Below are positions 24,031 through 33,641 of a stretch of DNA of 64,000 bases, piece by piece. Under the pieces are notes generated by a model. That model had not been told where the DNA came from. It did no database searches and was given only the letters and a program-made list of their open reading frames with translations. Position 1 is the first letter of the stretch. Each line of letters opens with the position of its first letter. The stretch covers positions 62,001 through 126,000 of the forward strand of contig CAYGZL010000151.1 in NCBI GenBank assembly GCA_964354345.1, written 5' to 3'. The DNA is from CAYGZL01 sp964354345 (lineage in GTDB: Bacteria; Chloroflexota; Anaerolineae; Anaerolineales; UBA4823). The position numbers and the translations under genes were made by a program.

Positions 24031-27000
24031 ATGCTTATCCGTTTAAAATCGTTGGAACTACATGGTTATAAAACGTTTGCCAACCGCACTCTCTTTGAAT
24101 TTGCAGATGCAATCACTGCGATAGTCGGACCAAATGGCAGCGGTAAATCGAACATAGCGGATAGCTTGCGCTGGGTTTTGGGAGAGCAATCCTTCAGTTT
24201 GTTGCGGGGGAAAAAGACTGAGGACATGATTTTTTCTGGTTCAGAGACGCGTCCGCGAGCCGGTATGGCCTCGGCTACGATAACATTCGATAACAGCGAT
24301 GGTTGGCTACCGATTGATTTCGCTGAGGTAGCAATCACACGCCGGGCTTATCGGGATGGACAGAACGAGTATCTGATCAATCGCCAGCGCGTGCGGTTGA
24401 AAGATGTTTCCGAACTCCTGGCACAATCGGGTCTGGCCGAAAGAACCTATACGATAATCGGTCAAGGTTTGGTTGATGCTGCTCTTTCTTTGAAAGCTGA
24501 GGAACGCCGTCGATTGTTCGAAGAAGCAGCTGGAGTAGGTTTACACCGTGCCAGGCGGGAGGATGCATTACGCCGTTTGGATCTGACGCAACGCAACCTG
24601 GAACGAGTACAGGATATTCTGGCAGAACTCGAGCCGCGCCTGGCCAGTCTGGAGCGCCAGGCGCGGCGTGCTCAAGAATTTAACCAGGTTAAGGCTGACT
24701 TGCAGCTGGCACTTCGCGATTGGTATGGCTACCATTGGCATCGCTCCCAGCAAGAATTGATGGATGCTCAGCTGGCGACGCGCATTCAAGAAGAAGCATT
24801 GAGTAAAGTGCGCCAGGAACTGGAGGAATTGGATCGAAAATTGACGGCTGTCGGTGATCATTTGCTAGGATTACGCGCCCAACTGAACGCCTGGCACCAC
24901 CAATCGGCTCTGCTCCATACCCGACGTGAGGAGCTCAACCGGGAATTGGCCGTGGCTGAGGAACGTATCCGTTCGCAAACTGCCCAGGCACAAACTGCAC
25001 AGGATGAACAGGCGCGCTTGGCGGAGGAGCAAAATTTATACCAGCAACAAATCAAGGAGACTGAACTCGAACTTGAACGCCTGAAGGTTGAATTGAATGA
25101 AGCCCGAGCCCAGAGCGAACAAACTCAGCAGGCCTTGGATGAAAGGCTGAAAGAACGCTCCCAGCATGAAAATAGCCTCCAGGATGTACGCGAGAGCTTG
25201 AACAGTTTAGGGATACAGCAAAATCGGCTTCAGGCGCGACGGATTGAGCAGCGCGCTCACATTGAGCGAGCACAGCAGACTCTACAGGCAACCAATCAAG
25301 CGGTCGCACAGGTTGAGGCGGAGCAATCATCCGCTGCAGAGAATTTACAGGCCGCCCTACAAAAGCAGGACAGCGCAGAGAAAGTCCGCAGCCAGGCTGA
25401 TGCAGCTTATCAGATGCAGATAAAACGGATAGCTGAGGTGGAAAGCGCCAACCAGCGCATCGTTGAGCAACGTACAAACCTGGCTGCGGAAATAACCCGT
25501 GTGAAAGCCCAGCTGGGTGTATTGGCACAAGCTGAAGCTGCTCTGAGTGGATATAGCAGTGGAACGCGGTTGCTTTTGCAGGCTACTCGTCAGAAAAAAC
25601 TCACTGGTGTGATCAATGCGCTGAATGTTGTGTTGGATGTAAATGCTGAACATGAAGCTGCTATCAGTGCCGCGCTGGGAGAGTTTCTTGATGCCACGCT
25701 ATTCACGATTGATTCGGAAAAGGTGATCGAGTTTCTACAAGAACGGGTGAGGTCAGACTTTTCTTCGGGAAAAGGAGCGCTTTTACCGCTGGGAGAAATG
25801 AAACAAGTTGCCGGGTTGCTGCCTGATCCGGATTACCTGGTTGAATTAGGCGCTGATTGGATTGGCGTTGCGTCGGAATTGGTCCGTGTTCCTGGAGAGA
25901 TCCGCCCGACAATTAATTTGTTACTGGGACGTGTGTGGGTGGTACGAAATCGCCATGCAGCACGCCGCTTATTAAAGAAATATTCGGATAATAGACTGGC
26001 ATCGGTTTCAATTTCTGAGTTGCGAGTGGTTACCCTGGAAGGTGAAGTTTTCCATGCCAGTGGACCCATTCTAATCCCGGCAGGAAGCAAGGGCGCAAAA
26101 CTTGAATCACAGGCGGAATATAACACCACTTTGAGCCGGCAGCGACAAATCCGCGAGTTGCGAGCGACGATTGCTCAACACGAAATCCAATTGAGCCAGA
26201 TGGATGACCAACGTCTGGAAAGTGAGAAACGATTAGAGTTCATGCAAACTGACCTCAATCGTCTGGCGCAGGTTCTCCGTACAACACAGGAGGATTTTGA
26301 ACAAGCGCGATTATCCGTTCATCAGTCCCACTTACAGATGGAACAGGTTGAGATGCAGGCGCGTTGGCAGGGTGAACAACGTGATCGTTTGCATAGTGAA
26401 ATCGCACAAGGGGAAGAGGAGCTTGTTCAAGCATCGAGTGAGATCGAGCGCCTCGAAGGAGAGGTTGCTGGATTACGTAATCGGTTGCGCGAAACCAGCC
26501 ATATTCTGGTCAGTTTGGCTTTAGAAGAACACCAGGCACAAGTTAATTATTGGAATACTCAAGTAGCAGTTTCGCAGCGAGCCGTGGCTGATGCTGAGAG
26601 ACGATTACAGGAAAGGCGGGCAAATTTTGATCGTGCGACTCAAGCACAAATCAAGTTAGAACAACGATTATCCGTGCTTGCCGAGGGACTAACCGACCTG
26701 GCACAGCAAATTGCTACCTGGCAGGAAACAGAGGCCACGGTTGGAAAGCAAATCGAGGAATTACGCATGATACTATCGCCTGTTGAAGCTCAACTGGAGC
26801 AAGTAGAGCAAGAGCAGCGCGAACTACAAAGCACAACCACAGCGAGCCGGCAGACATTAAACCTGGCAGATCAACGTTATACGCAGGCGCGGATCAATTT
26901 TAACCGCCGACAGGATGCCTTACAGGCTTTACGCCGTCGAATCGAAGACGATTTTGGGTTGGTAGCTTTTGAATATGCAGAGCAGGTATCCGGACCTACT

Positions 27001-27717
27001 CCTCTCCCGTTGGAGGGGATGGTGGAGCAATTACCTCATCTTCTTCAGTTGCCAGGTGAGGTTGAAGACACAATTAAGCGTTTGCGCGCCCAGTTACGAC
27101 GGATTGGTGCCATCAATCCAGAAGCCCAGGCTGAATATCAGGAAGTAAAGCAACGCTACGGTTTTCTAAAAGAACAAGTGGCAGATTTACACCAGGCAGA
27201 AAGTGATGTACGCCAGGTGATCACTGAATTGGATGGTTTGATGGAACGTGAATTTCGCCGGACTTTCGAGGCCGTCGCGGGGAAATTCCACGAAATATTC
27301 ACCCGTCTTTTCGGCGGGGGCTCTGCAAAACTAATCTTGACGGATCCAGACGACCTGACTGAGACAGGCATCGATATCGAGGCGCGCTTACCAGGGCGCC
27401 GAACTCAGGGTTTATCCTTACTTTCGGGAGGCGAGCGCAGTCTCACGGCAGCAGCTTTGATATTTGCATTGCTTAAAGTCTCGCCGACCCCCTTCTGTGT
27501 TCTGGACGAAGTGGATGCCATGCTAGACGAAGCCAATGTCGCCCGGTTTCGTGATATGCTTAATGAGTTAAGTATAAATACTCAAATTATCGTTGTTACA
27601 CATAATCGGGGCACAGTTCAAGCAGCCGACGTAATTTATGGCGTTACCATGGGATCCGATTCGGTCAGCCAGGTGCTAAGTCTACGGATGGACGAACTGA
27701 GCCGGGTGGTAGATTAA
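24031..27717 (+). CDS. smc: Chromosome segregation protein SMC
   Basis: The 1228-residue ATPase organises and segregates the chromosome with ScpA and ScpB. Walker A is GPNGSGKSNIADSLRWVLGEQS near residue 32. Two long coiled coils flank a hinge at about residues 505-680, with the signature LSGGERSLTAAALIFALL and Walker B PFCVLDEVDAMLDEANV at the C-terminus. The start is the ATG at 24031, with AGAGG five bases upstream. An in-frame TTG at 24007 overlapping rnc is less likely. scpB is at 48952, 21 kb away, and scpA is not in the window. Confidence 0.97.
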   Translation: MLIRLKSLELHGYKTFANRTLFEFADAITAIVGPNGSGKSNIADSLRWVLGEQSFSLLRGKKTEDMIFSGSETRPRAGMASATITFDNSDGWLPIDFAEVAITRRAYRDGQNEYLINRQRVRLKDVSELLAQSGLAERTYTIIGQGLVDAALSLKAEERRRLFEEAAGVGLHRARREDALRRLDLTQRNLERVQDILAELEPRLASLERQARRAQEFNQVKADLQLALRDWYGYHWHRSQQELMDAQLATRIQEEALSKVRQELEELDRKLTAVGDHLLGLRAQLNAWHHQSALLHTRREELNRELAVAEERIRSQTAQAQTAQDEQARLAEEQNLYQQQIKETELELERLKVELNEARAQSEQTQQALDERLKERSQHENSLQDVRESLNSLGIQQNRLQARRIEQRAHIERAQQTLQATNQAVAQVEAEQSSAAENLQAALQKQDSAEKVRSQADAAYQMQIKRIAEVESANQRIVEQRTNLAAEITRVKAQLGVLAQAEAALSGYSSGTRLLLQATRQKKLTGVINALNVVLDVNAEHEAAISAALGEFLDATLFTIDSEKVIEFLQERVRSDFSSGKGALLPLGEMKQVAGLLPDPDYLVELGADWIGVASELVRVPGEIRPTINLLLGRVWVVRNRHAARRLLKKYSDNRLASVSISELRVVTLEGEVFHASGPILIPAGSKGAKLESQAEYNTTLSRQRQIRELRATIAQHEIQLSQMDDQRLESEKRLEFMQTDLNRLAQVLRTTQEDFEQARLSVHQSHLQMEQVEMQARWQGEQRDRLHSEIAQGEEELVQASSEIERLEGEVAGLRNRLRETSHILVSLALEEHQAQVNYWNTQVAVSQRAVADAERRLQERRANFDRATQAQIKLEQRLSVLAEGLTDLAQQIATWQETEATVGKQIEELRMILSPVEAQLEQVEQEQRELQSTTTASRQTLNLADQRYTQARINFNRRQDALQALRRRIEDDFGLVAFEYAEQVSGPTPLPLEGMVEQLPHLLQLPGEVEDTIKRLRAQLRRIGAINPEAQAEYQEVKQRYGFLKEQVADLHQAESDVRQVITELDGLMEREFRRTFEAVAGKFHEIFTRLFGGGSAKLILTDPDDLTETGIDIEARLPGRRTQGLSLLSGGERSLTAAALIFALLKVSPTPFCVLDEVDAMLDEANVARFRDMLNELSINTQIIVVTHNRGTVQAADVIYGVTMGSDSVSQVLSLRMDELSRVVD

Positions 27718-27724
27718 ATAATTA

Positions 27725-27771
27725 GGCCTTTTCGAGCAGTCGTGCCAACATAACCCACATTCGAAAAGGCC
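27725..27771. terminator. Hairpin terminator between smc and the parvulin gene
   Basis: GGCCTTTTCGA (27725-27735) and TCGAAAAGGCC (27761-27771) are a perfect 11-base inverted repeat with a 25-base loop, lying between two convergent genes. The T-run is within the stem, so termination may be weak or Rho-aided. Confidence 0.6.
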
Positions 27772-27795
27772 AAATCCTATAGTTGATCCAGCCGA

Positions 27796-29226
27796 TTAGC
27801 GAGTCGTACCAGGAGAATTGCTCGGAGAGCCTGTTTGCCCGGATGTATATTGCTGGATGTAGTCAGTAATTTCAGTCGGCATGCTAGGTTCCGTTGGTAA
27901 ATTTTCACTCCAGTAACTCTTCTTCTCAATGTTAGCTGTGTTTCGTTGTTGGGTGAGCCAATCATTGAAGAGCGTGTAGCGTTTTTGCTGGTATTCGGAA
28001 CTTGTCAGGGGGCGATCTTCTTTACTGATCAGTTGGATAACATGCCAACCAAAGGTCGTCTTTACTGGTTGGCTGATCTGACCGATTTCCATGCCAAATG
28101 CAACTGTCTCGAACTCAGCCACCATCTTACCTTTTGCAAACCAGCCCAGGTCACCACAAGTAAAACTATTGGAGGTGTCGGTTGACAATTCAGCTGCTAG
28201 AGTGCAGAAACTTTCGCCATTATTCAAACGGGTTACAATATCGATTGCCACCTGTTCATCGGCAACCAGGATATGGCGAGCCCATATTTGTTGTTCTGTA
28301 TGAGGCACCTCGCCTAAAATAGCCTGCATGACTTTCTCGTGATAGAGATTGTTTTCTATTACATAACGAATATCAACCTCTGTGATGCTGTAATTCTTTA
28401 AGAAGTTGGACATTGTAGTATTAAACACCGTATGGTAACCCTCGAGGGTATACGGCGTCGGTGTTGGAGTGATGGTGGGCGTGTTCGTTGGAGTCGGTGT
28501 ATAGATACTCGTCGGCGTTGGCGTTCGGGTGACTGTGGGTGTGAGTGTCTGGGTCGGTGTTGCGGTCGGTGTCACCGGTTTGGTTGCCGTGATCACTGAG
28601 GTGGCTGTGATCGTAGGTGTAATGGTCGGTGTAGGAGTAAAGGTTGGCGCGATCAGGGTCTCCTGTAAGGGAGATAAGGTTGACGTTGGGAGTTCTTCGT
28701 AGGTTGGAGATGGAGTTAGTGTGCCATTTGGATAGTACCCGAAGGCTTCCTCCAATGCTTTATCTACTTCTGCCTTGGTGACGGTAATGCCGCGTTTTTT
28801 AGCCTCCTGGCGGATCAGCGCGTCCGAGATCAGGTTATCCAGGACGGTTGCACCGGCTGTCTCGGGAACCAACTCCGATTGGTATTGTTGTAGCTGCCCA
28901 ACGAATTGTGTCAATGACGATGCATCGCTGCCGAAGTATTGCATAAATTGGAATGTCTGACTTGCGTTTTGGATGATGGAGTAACGTCCATACCGTACTT
29001 GAGCCTGAAAAGAATTGGTACGGATTTTCTCACCGTTCACGACCGCCACGGCACGGGTGGCGCGTAATACAGTTTGATCCAGGATACCATATATGACAAT
29101 TCCAATAACTAACACCAGAACAATGATGCTTCCTATAGCGATATAACGCCGTTGCGTTCGTTCACGTTCGAGGCGAGCCTGGTGTTTCTTGGTTAAACCA
29201 ACAGTTTTTCGGGGATTTTTATTCAT
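27796..29226 (-). CDS. Membrane-anchored parvulin peptidyl-prolyl isomerase (PpiC/PrsA/SurA-like) with a Thr/Pro insertion
   Basis: The 476-residue protein has one N-terminal membrane anchor (about 28-50) and a SurA-like chaperone domain split into two parts (about 60-168 and 260-308). The parvulin domain lies at about 312-402 (ARHILV, ELSTDTSNSFTCGDLGWF, FGWHVIQL). It should help fold exported proteins. Residues of about 169-259 are an almost pure Thr/Pro repeat inserted inside the chaperone domain, which probably forms an extended or glycosylated linker. It is nine bases downstream of rpsR and probably the last gene of the rpsF operon. Confidence 0.88.
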   Translation of the reverse strand: MNKNPRKTVGLTKKHQARLERERTQRRYIAIGSIIVLVLVIGIVIYGILDQTVLRATRAVAVVNGEKIRTNSFQAQVRYGRYSIIQNASQTFQFMQYFGSDASSLTQFVGQLQQYQSELVPETAGATVLDNLISDALIRQEAKKRGITVTKAEVDKALEEAFGYYPNGTLTPSPTYEELPTSTLSPLQETLIAPTFTPTPTITPTITATSVITATKPVTPTATPTQTLTPTVTRTPTPTSIYTPTPTNTPTITPTPTPYTLEGYHTVFNTTMSNFLKNYSITEVDIRYVIENNLYHEKVMQAILGEVPHTEQQIWARHILVADEQVAIDIVTRLNNGESFCTLAAELSTDTSNSFTCGDLGWFAKGKMVAEFETVAFGMEIGQISQPVKTTFGWHVIQLISKEDRPLTSSEYQQKRYTLFNDWLTQQRNTANIEKKSYWSENLPTEPSMPTEITDYIQQYTSGQTGSPSNSPGTTR

Positions 29227-29234
29227 AAGATACG

Positions 29235-29504
29235 TTATCTCAGGACTTCACCCGTATATGGCAGTAAAGCCAGGTGACGGGCTCGCTTGATCGCGCGCGC
29301 CAGCTCGCGCTGGTGCTTGGCGCATGCTCCCGTCTGGCGACGGGGACGAATTTTCCCTTCGTCGGTGACATACCGCCGGAGGACTTCAACTTGCTTGTAA
29401 TCAATCACAGCGCTCTTATCTGTGCAGAACTGGCATTCACGCGGACGGGCGTAGAAGTGTCGCCCTCCAGGTTGAGCTTCATTTGAAAATGGTTGGTTGC
29501 TCAC
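29235..29504 (-). CDS. rpsR: Small ribosomal subunit protein bS18
   Basis: The 89-residue protein has the S18 core: IDYKQVEVLRRYVTDEGKIRPRRQTG, CAKHQRELARAIKRARHLALLPY. An N-terminal CQFC pair and the later Cys-x2-His suggest a zinc-binding form. It is downstream of ssb in the conserved rpsF-ssb-rpsR order. Confidence 0.97.
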   Translation of the reverse strand: MSNQPFSNEAQPGGRHFYARPRECQFCTDKSAVIDYKQVEVLRRYVTDEGKIRPRRQTGACAKHQRELARAIKRARHLALLPYTGEVLR

Positions 29505-29563
29505 GATATCAACTCCTCGTGGTTTCTTAATAGCTGAAAGATTAATTGGTAATAAAACGGTAA

Positions 29564-29953
29564 TTAGAAGGGAAACTCATCTTCCTCTTCAACATTGTCT
29601 TCGGTATGATTTCCCTCGCGGCGTTCATCCAACAAGATCATTTCGTTGGTCACGATTTCCGTGGCTGAGTGTTTGTTCCCTTCCTGGTCTTCCCAATGCC
29701 GGGTCTGCAAACGGCCTTCTATATAGACCAGACAGTCCTTGGCGAGATATTGCTTGCAGATCTCAGCCAGGTTGCCCCACGCAACGACATTAAACCACTC
29801 GGTTTCTGTGCGGCGCCCTCCATCCGATGTGTTCCAGGACCGGCTGGTGGCCACGCTGAAAGTGGTCACTGGCCGGCCGGAGGGTGTATAGCGCATCTCG
29901 GGTTCTCTGCCAACCCGTCCGATGATTAAAACCTTATTTAAGCCTCGCGTCAT
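29564..29953 (-). CDS. ssb: Single-stranded DNA-binding protein
   Basis: The 129-residue OB-fold protein starts with NKVLIIGRVGREPEMRYTPSG and ends with an acidic tail finishing in DEFPF, the partner-binding tip. The linker is short, and the protein is compact compared with E. coli SSB (178). It lies between rpsF and rpsR, consistent with cotranscription. Confidence 0.96.
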   Translation of the reverse strand: MTRGLNKVLIIGRVGREPEMRYTPSGRPVTTFSVATSRSWNTSDGGRRTETEWFNVVAWGNLAEICKQYLAKDCLVYIEGRLQTRHWEDQEGNKHSATEIVTNEMILLDERREGNHTEDNVEEEDEFPF

Positions 29954-29991
29954 GACAAACTCCTGAAGGAAGACTTTCTAAACAATGACGT

Positions 29992-30273
29992 TTACTTGAC
30001 AATCAATTCAAAACGTAATATTGGCTCCAGGAAACGCAGGTTTCGTTCCAATTGAGCGCAGTAGGTAGTATTCATTTTCGGCTGCATAAAAACATACTGT
30101 CCTTCAGTCTGCTTGCGAACCGGGTAAGCCAGCTTGCGCTTGCCCCAAAGATCGGTTTTCACGACCTCGCCGCCGCCTTCAACAATCCAACTTCGTACCC
30201 GGTTGACTACTTCATTGAACGCGTTCTCATCCAGGTCCGGATGGACAATAAAAATTAATTCGTATTCGCGCAT
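29992..30273 (-). CDS. rpsF: Small ribosomal subunit protein bS6
   Basis: The 93-residue protein has the S6 pattern MREYELIFIVHPDLDE, WGKRKLAYPVRKQTEGQYVFMQ and RNLRFLEPILRFELIVK. The start is the ATG at 30273, preceded by AAAGGAGG with a six-base spacer. A longer frame to 30291 would include the ribosome-binding site and is rejected. It is the first gene of rpsF-ssb-rpsR-parvulin. Confidence 0.97.
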   Translation of the reverse strand: MREYELIFIVHPDLDENAFNEVVNRVRSWIVEGGGEVVKTDLWGKRKLAYPVRKQTEGQYVFMQPKMNTTYCAQLERNLRFLEPILRFELIVK

Positions 30274-30291
30274 CGGATGCCTCCTTTCCAC

Positions 30292-30420
30292 GGGTTTGGC
30301 CCCTGATCAAAGCCGTTGGCGAGTCAGGAGCGGAAAGCTTTCGGAACTGCCAGCCCTGCTGGGTACTTCCGACTGGGCGAGTAGTCTATCACAAAGATGT
30401 TGATTTGCCCAGGGTTATCC
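30292..30420 (-). promoter_or_regulatory. rpsF leader region with inverted repeats
   Basis: The roughly 130 bases upstream of rpsF hold CCTGA...TCAGG and CGGAA...TTCCG pairings and a GAAAGCTTTC palindrome. S6:S18 leader RNAs that regulate this operon are known in other bacteria. I see a structured leader but cannot match the consensus by eye. Confidence 0.3.
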
Positions 30421-30422
30421 TC

Positions 30423-30451
30423 TTGACGTTCATATATTACAAATGTATGAT
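30423..30451 (+). promoter_or_regulatory. Sigma-70 promoter of the AMMECR1 gene
   Basis: TTGACG (30423-30428) and TATGAT (30446-30451) are separated by 17 bases. The -10 overlaps the first possible ATG of the frame (30443), so translation must start further downstream. Confidence 0.8.
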
Positions 30452-30517
30452 GCAAGATATCCTTCGTTCACTGTCCTCGAAATATTTAATGCAATCATGC
30501 AGGAAGGCTGGTTTTGC

Positions 30518-31087
30518 ATGTTGGATGAATTAACTGCGCAAGAACGCTCATTTTTATTACAATTAGCGCGCCAGGCATTAACCGAAGCCGTACAGGGGAA
30601 ACTATTATCGCCAATCGATCTTAACTCGCTGTCACCCCGGCTACGAGCACCTGGGGCGACTTTCGTTACGTTAACGCTACGAGGAGAACTGCGTGGTTGT
30701 ATTGGCGCTCTGGAACCATACCTGCCCCTGGCAGAAGATGTGCGTGAGCATGCAGTTGCTGCCGGTCTCCAAGACTTCCGCTTTATGCCTGTCCGTCCGC
30801 CGGAGTTACCAGACATAAAGATCGAGATTTCCCGGCTTACAATACCTCAGCCTTTGGCTTATGAAAATGTCATGGACTTGCCCCAGAAATTATGCCCGGG
30901 TCAAGATGGCGTTATCATCCGTGACGGTTATCAACGAGCCACGTTTTTACCGCAGGTCTGGGAAAAACTGCCTGATCCTGTCGAATTTTTAGATCATTTG
31001 TGTCAGAAGATGGGTGCTCCAGCCGACCTCTGGCGATTTAAAAAATTAAGAGTATCCATCTATCGGGTTGAGGAATTCCACGATTAA
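30518..31087 (+). CDS. AMMECR1-domain protein
   Basis: The protein of about 189 residues belongs to the AMMECR1 family, conserved in all domains of life but of unknown biochemical function. The signature LRGELRGCIGALEPYLPLAEDV and the PVRPPELPDIKIEISRLTIPQPL segment are clear, as is FLPQVWEKLPDPVEFLDHLCQKMG. The start is the ATG at 30518 with AGGAAGG upstream. Frames opening at 30443 are excluded because the promoter -10 lies there, and 30497 is possible. The stop abuts the stop of the convergent glycosidase-like gene. Confidence 0.88.
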   Translation: MLDELTAQERSFLLQLARQALTEAVQGKLLSPIDLNSLSPRLRAPGATFVTLTLRGELRGCIGALEPYLPLAEDVREHAVAAGLQDFRFMPVRPPELPDIKIEISRLTIPQPLAYENVMDLPQKLCPGQDGVIIRDGYQRATFLPQVWEKLPDPVEFLDHLCQKMGAPADLWRFKKLRVSIYRVEEFHD

Positions 31088-33496
31088 TTAGTTCTTATTC
31101 GCTGTTAGCGTAATGAGTTGGGGTAAGGGTTCGGTTACTAGTAGAGTTTGACCATCGGGAAAGATGACACTGGTTCGTTCCTTTTGACATAGGACTGTCA
31201 GCTGACGATAGTTAACCGTGACTGGCCAGGGAAAGGGGTTAAGACCAGTTACCGCCACTTGTTTGGTGGAGAAAATATGAATTCCGAGAATATCTAAAAA
31301 TAGTTTCACCGGGGCAAGACCTTGCAGGTGATTCCGTTCGCCAATCCCTTGGCCTGTGTCTGCGTGGTAATACTGACGAAAGACGTTTTCTCTTTTAAGA
31401 TTGAGTAGAATCCCACTCATTAAGCGTGTATATAGATCAGCGGCCTGTTTACGATATCCATATCGAAGCATACCTTCAGTGATCCATGTGTTCCATATCA
31501 AATTGACATTCTGACTGGCGATGGCTTCAGGATAGGATTGACCAACTGGACTGGTCGGCAGGCCGTATTTATGCCAATAGCGCTCCGGGTTACATATTGA
31601 TTGCTCGACCAGTCGCTGAGCGCGAGCCTGGGATGGGATACCCGCCCAGAGGGGCAGCAATAAGCTGATCTCCTGAAACCGATAATCAGCTACATAAAGT
31701 CGTACTAGATCACCAGGGCTGAGGCCATTCACCTCAATCTGGTCGATATAGGAGTACACCCGCTCGGTTGTCAGGCAGCCATATCCCAGATACCAGCGAA
31801 AGCGATCTTCAGTAACCTGCTCAAAGTGAAATTCACCTGAACGATCTACGCTTTGGAACGTTAAGCGTGGTCGGCGGGTAATTTCATCACTGGTTTGGAT
31901 GCTGAGAAACAGCCGAACCTGGCGATCAAACTTCTTACGGACAGAGATTGTCCCCGAACCCATCCGCTCTCCCAGCTTTTCTCCGGCTGGGCTGGTATGA
32001 GTATCTCGATCCCAATCATGATAACTGGCGTCTGAATCATCCCACATGCTTTCAACCGTTTCCCGTAAGTGATTGGCTAACGGTTGTAAACTGGTGATCG
32101 TCTCTGTTAGCACATTTGATTGAGTCGGGTATAACAACCCTGCCAGGTGAAGTAAATCAATGCACTCCCGATAAAGAAAACTACATAAAGCAACACTTTC
32201 AACGCTGCTGATATCCAATCCTAAGGAACCAGCGCCCCATCGTGAATAAATTGGATGATCTTCACAACCGGCTTGCATCGGGTGATCCCACTCCGGGAGC
32301 CCATCCCCATCCCGATCATGAACTGGGCTGAACCAACTTTTCAAAAAATTGAATATTGGAGGAATAATCGTAGATAAGTAAGCAGGATCCGGGTTAATTT
32401 CATAGAGACGCCGAGCCAGACTGGCTAATAACGGCGTAGCGACTACCTGGCTGCGTTGACCACACAGTCCTGGTTTCCAATCAATAAATCCATCTGGCAT
32501 TTGCACGGCCAGGTAATTATCTAACAATCCTTTGAGCAGGTTGTACGCGCCTGGCAGGGCTAATCCTGTTAAATAATATATATCTGGCGGGGATTGACCA
32601 TTCCAAAGATAATTAAAATCACTGCCGTCCCCGCGAAAAGAAAAACCCTGATTGGGTTGGCGTGAGCTGACGATAGATGGGAAGGGAAGTTGCTGGGTGG
32701 GACCGATGAATAGGCTCATGGCTTGTCTTTGGCTCAACATCAAAACGGCATCCAAATCAGTATCCCCGGTATAAATATCGAGCAGGCTGGTATTGATGAA
32801 ATCCAAACGAGTACGCTCAGCTTCCCATTTTCTTCCAGCTAAACTACGCGCGTGGGAGAAAGATGTCTCAGGCGTAGACCAGGCGGCTTGTGTCCAATTG
32901 AAGGTTTGGGACGCGCCAGGGTTAAGATCGTATAGATTCGTTAGTGATGGATATGATTCTGTTCCAGCTTGGACCCCACCAGTAGCAAAAACGACCGGAT
33001 ATAACTTTTCTGATTGACCCAGCAGTACTGAGGCTGCTTCTATCTCTGCTGCGCCCATGCGTTGGCCCTCAGTGGGATTTAATTGAGCAATCCACTCCAG
33101 GCGGATTTTTCTGGCAGTTTTCCCCTTATTTGTGATCTCTAAACGCCCTGCCAGGCTTTGAGATTGGGGAACCCAATAATCAGCAATAACGTCTATATCG
33201 GGAAATGGTGCATAGGAGACCGATAGATAGTTAGGATACAGACAAATGAGCGCTGGTGCACGGTCAAAGCTGGCGGGATCCACTTGAACCTTATCATTCT
33301 CGATAAACCGCGGAAAGAGGCGGCATATTCTTGCCCGCAGACCGTAAGTAGTCTGTATGGCCAGAGCTGGAGGGTCACCACCCCCCATAGACAATTCCCA
33401 AATCTGGTCATCCCCATAATTTGTCGCTCCCAAACGGGCATCAGCAGCCAGTGTCAAACTTAACGGGTCGCCTGATTTTAACTTCCATTCTCGCAT
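31088..33496 (-). CDS. Six-hairpin glycosidase-like protein (GH63/GH15-type fold)
   Basis: The 802-residue protein has an N-terminal beta-rich part (about 1-230) and a helical toroid. Its middle shows motifs typical of alpha-glycosidases of the six-hairpin superfamily: DGSDFNYLWNGQSPPDIYYLTGLALPGAY, MPDGFIDWKPGL, and HDRDGDGLPEWDHPMQAGCEDHPIYSRW. The DGDGLPEW segment and acidic residues near it are candidate catalytic or substrate sites. It has no signal peptide, so a cytoplasmic role on an oligosaccharide or glycoside is likely. It is transcribed alone from a promoter six bases before its ATG. The exact GH family is not certain. Confidence 0.7.
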   Translation of the reverse strand: MREWKLKSGDPLSLTLAADARLGATNYGDDQIWELSMGGGDPPALAIQTTYGLRARICRLFPRFIENDKVQVDPASFDRAPALICLYPNYLSVSYAPFPDIDVIADYWVPQSQSLAGRLEITNKGKTARKIRLEWIAQLNPTEGQRMGAAEIEAASVLLGQSEKLYPVVFATGGVQAGTESYPSLTNLYDLNPGASQTFNWTQAAWSTPETSFSHARSLAGRKWEAERTRLDFINTSLLDIYTGDTDLDAVLMLSQRQAMSLFIGPTQQLPFPSIVSSRQPNQGFSFRGDGSDFNYLWNGQSPPDIYYLTGLALPGAYNLLKGLLDNYLAVQMPDGFIDWKPGLCGQRSQVVATPLLASLARRLYEINPDPAYLSTIIPPIFNFLKSWFSPVHDRDGDGLPEWDHPMQAGCEDHPIYSRWGAGSLGLDISSVESVALCSFLYRECIDLLHLAGLLYPTQSNVLTETITSLQPLANHLRETVESMWDDSDASYHDWDRDTHTSPAGEKLGERMGSGTISVRKKFDRQVRLFLSIQTSDEITRRPRLTFQSVDRSGEFHFEQVTEDRFRWYLGYGCLTTERVYSYIDQIEVNGLSPGDLVRLYVADYRFQEISLLLPLWAGIPSQARAQRLVEQSICNPERYWHKYGLPTSPVGQSYPEAIASQNVNLIWNTWITEGMLRYGYRKQAADLYTRLMSGILLNLKRENVFRQYYHADTGQGIGERNHLQGLAPVKLFLDILGIHIFSTKQVAVTGLNPFPWPVTVNYRQLTVLCQKERTSVIFPDGQTLLVTEPLPQLITLTANKN

Positions 33497-33502
33497 AAAT
33501 AC

Positions 33503-33531
33503 ATTTTATGCGATGTTACCTGGATGGTCAA
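33503..33531 (-). promoter_or_regulatory. Sigma-70 promoter of the glycosidase-like gene, leaderless
   Basis: On the minus strand TTGACC (33531-33526) and TAAAAT (33508-33503) are 17 bases apart. The ATG at 33496 begins after six more bases, so the start codon is at about +1. No Shine-Dalgarno is present. Confidence 0.75.
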
Positions 33532-33641
33532 AGGATTTCGGTGGCATATTTTATGCTAGAATGGGATTGATAATATTGACATTAACTGGTGAGTTGTGTG
33601 TCGCTTGCCAGTCCCCATTTCATCGATGAAGGAGTGAGAAA

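Noticed and set aside
25052..25528. Long antisense open frame inside smc (and many others inside nnr, fabF and the aldolase)
   Set aside because: Each lies fully within a strong family match on the other strand, has no family match of its own, and has no ribosome-binding site or promoter.
28450..28722. Repeated short units in the parvulin gene as a CRISPR array
   Set aside because: The units are coding Thr/Pro repeats of irregular period with no spacers. No cas genes are near.
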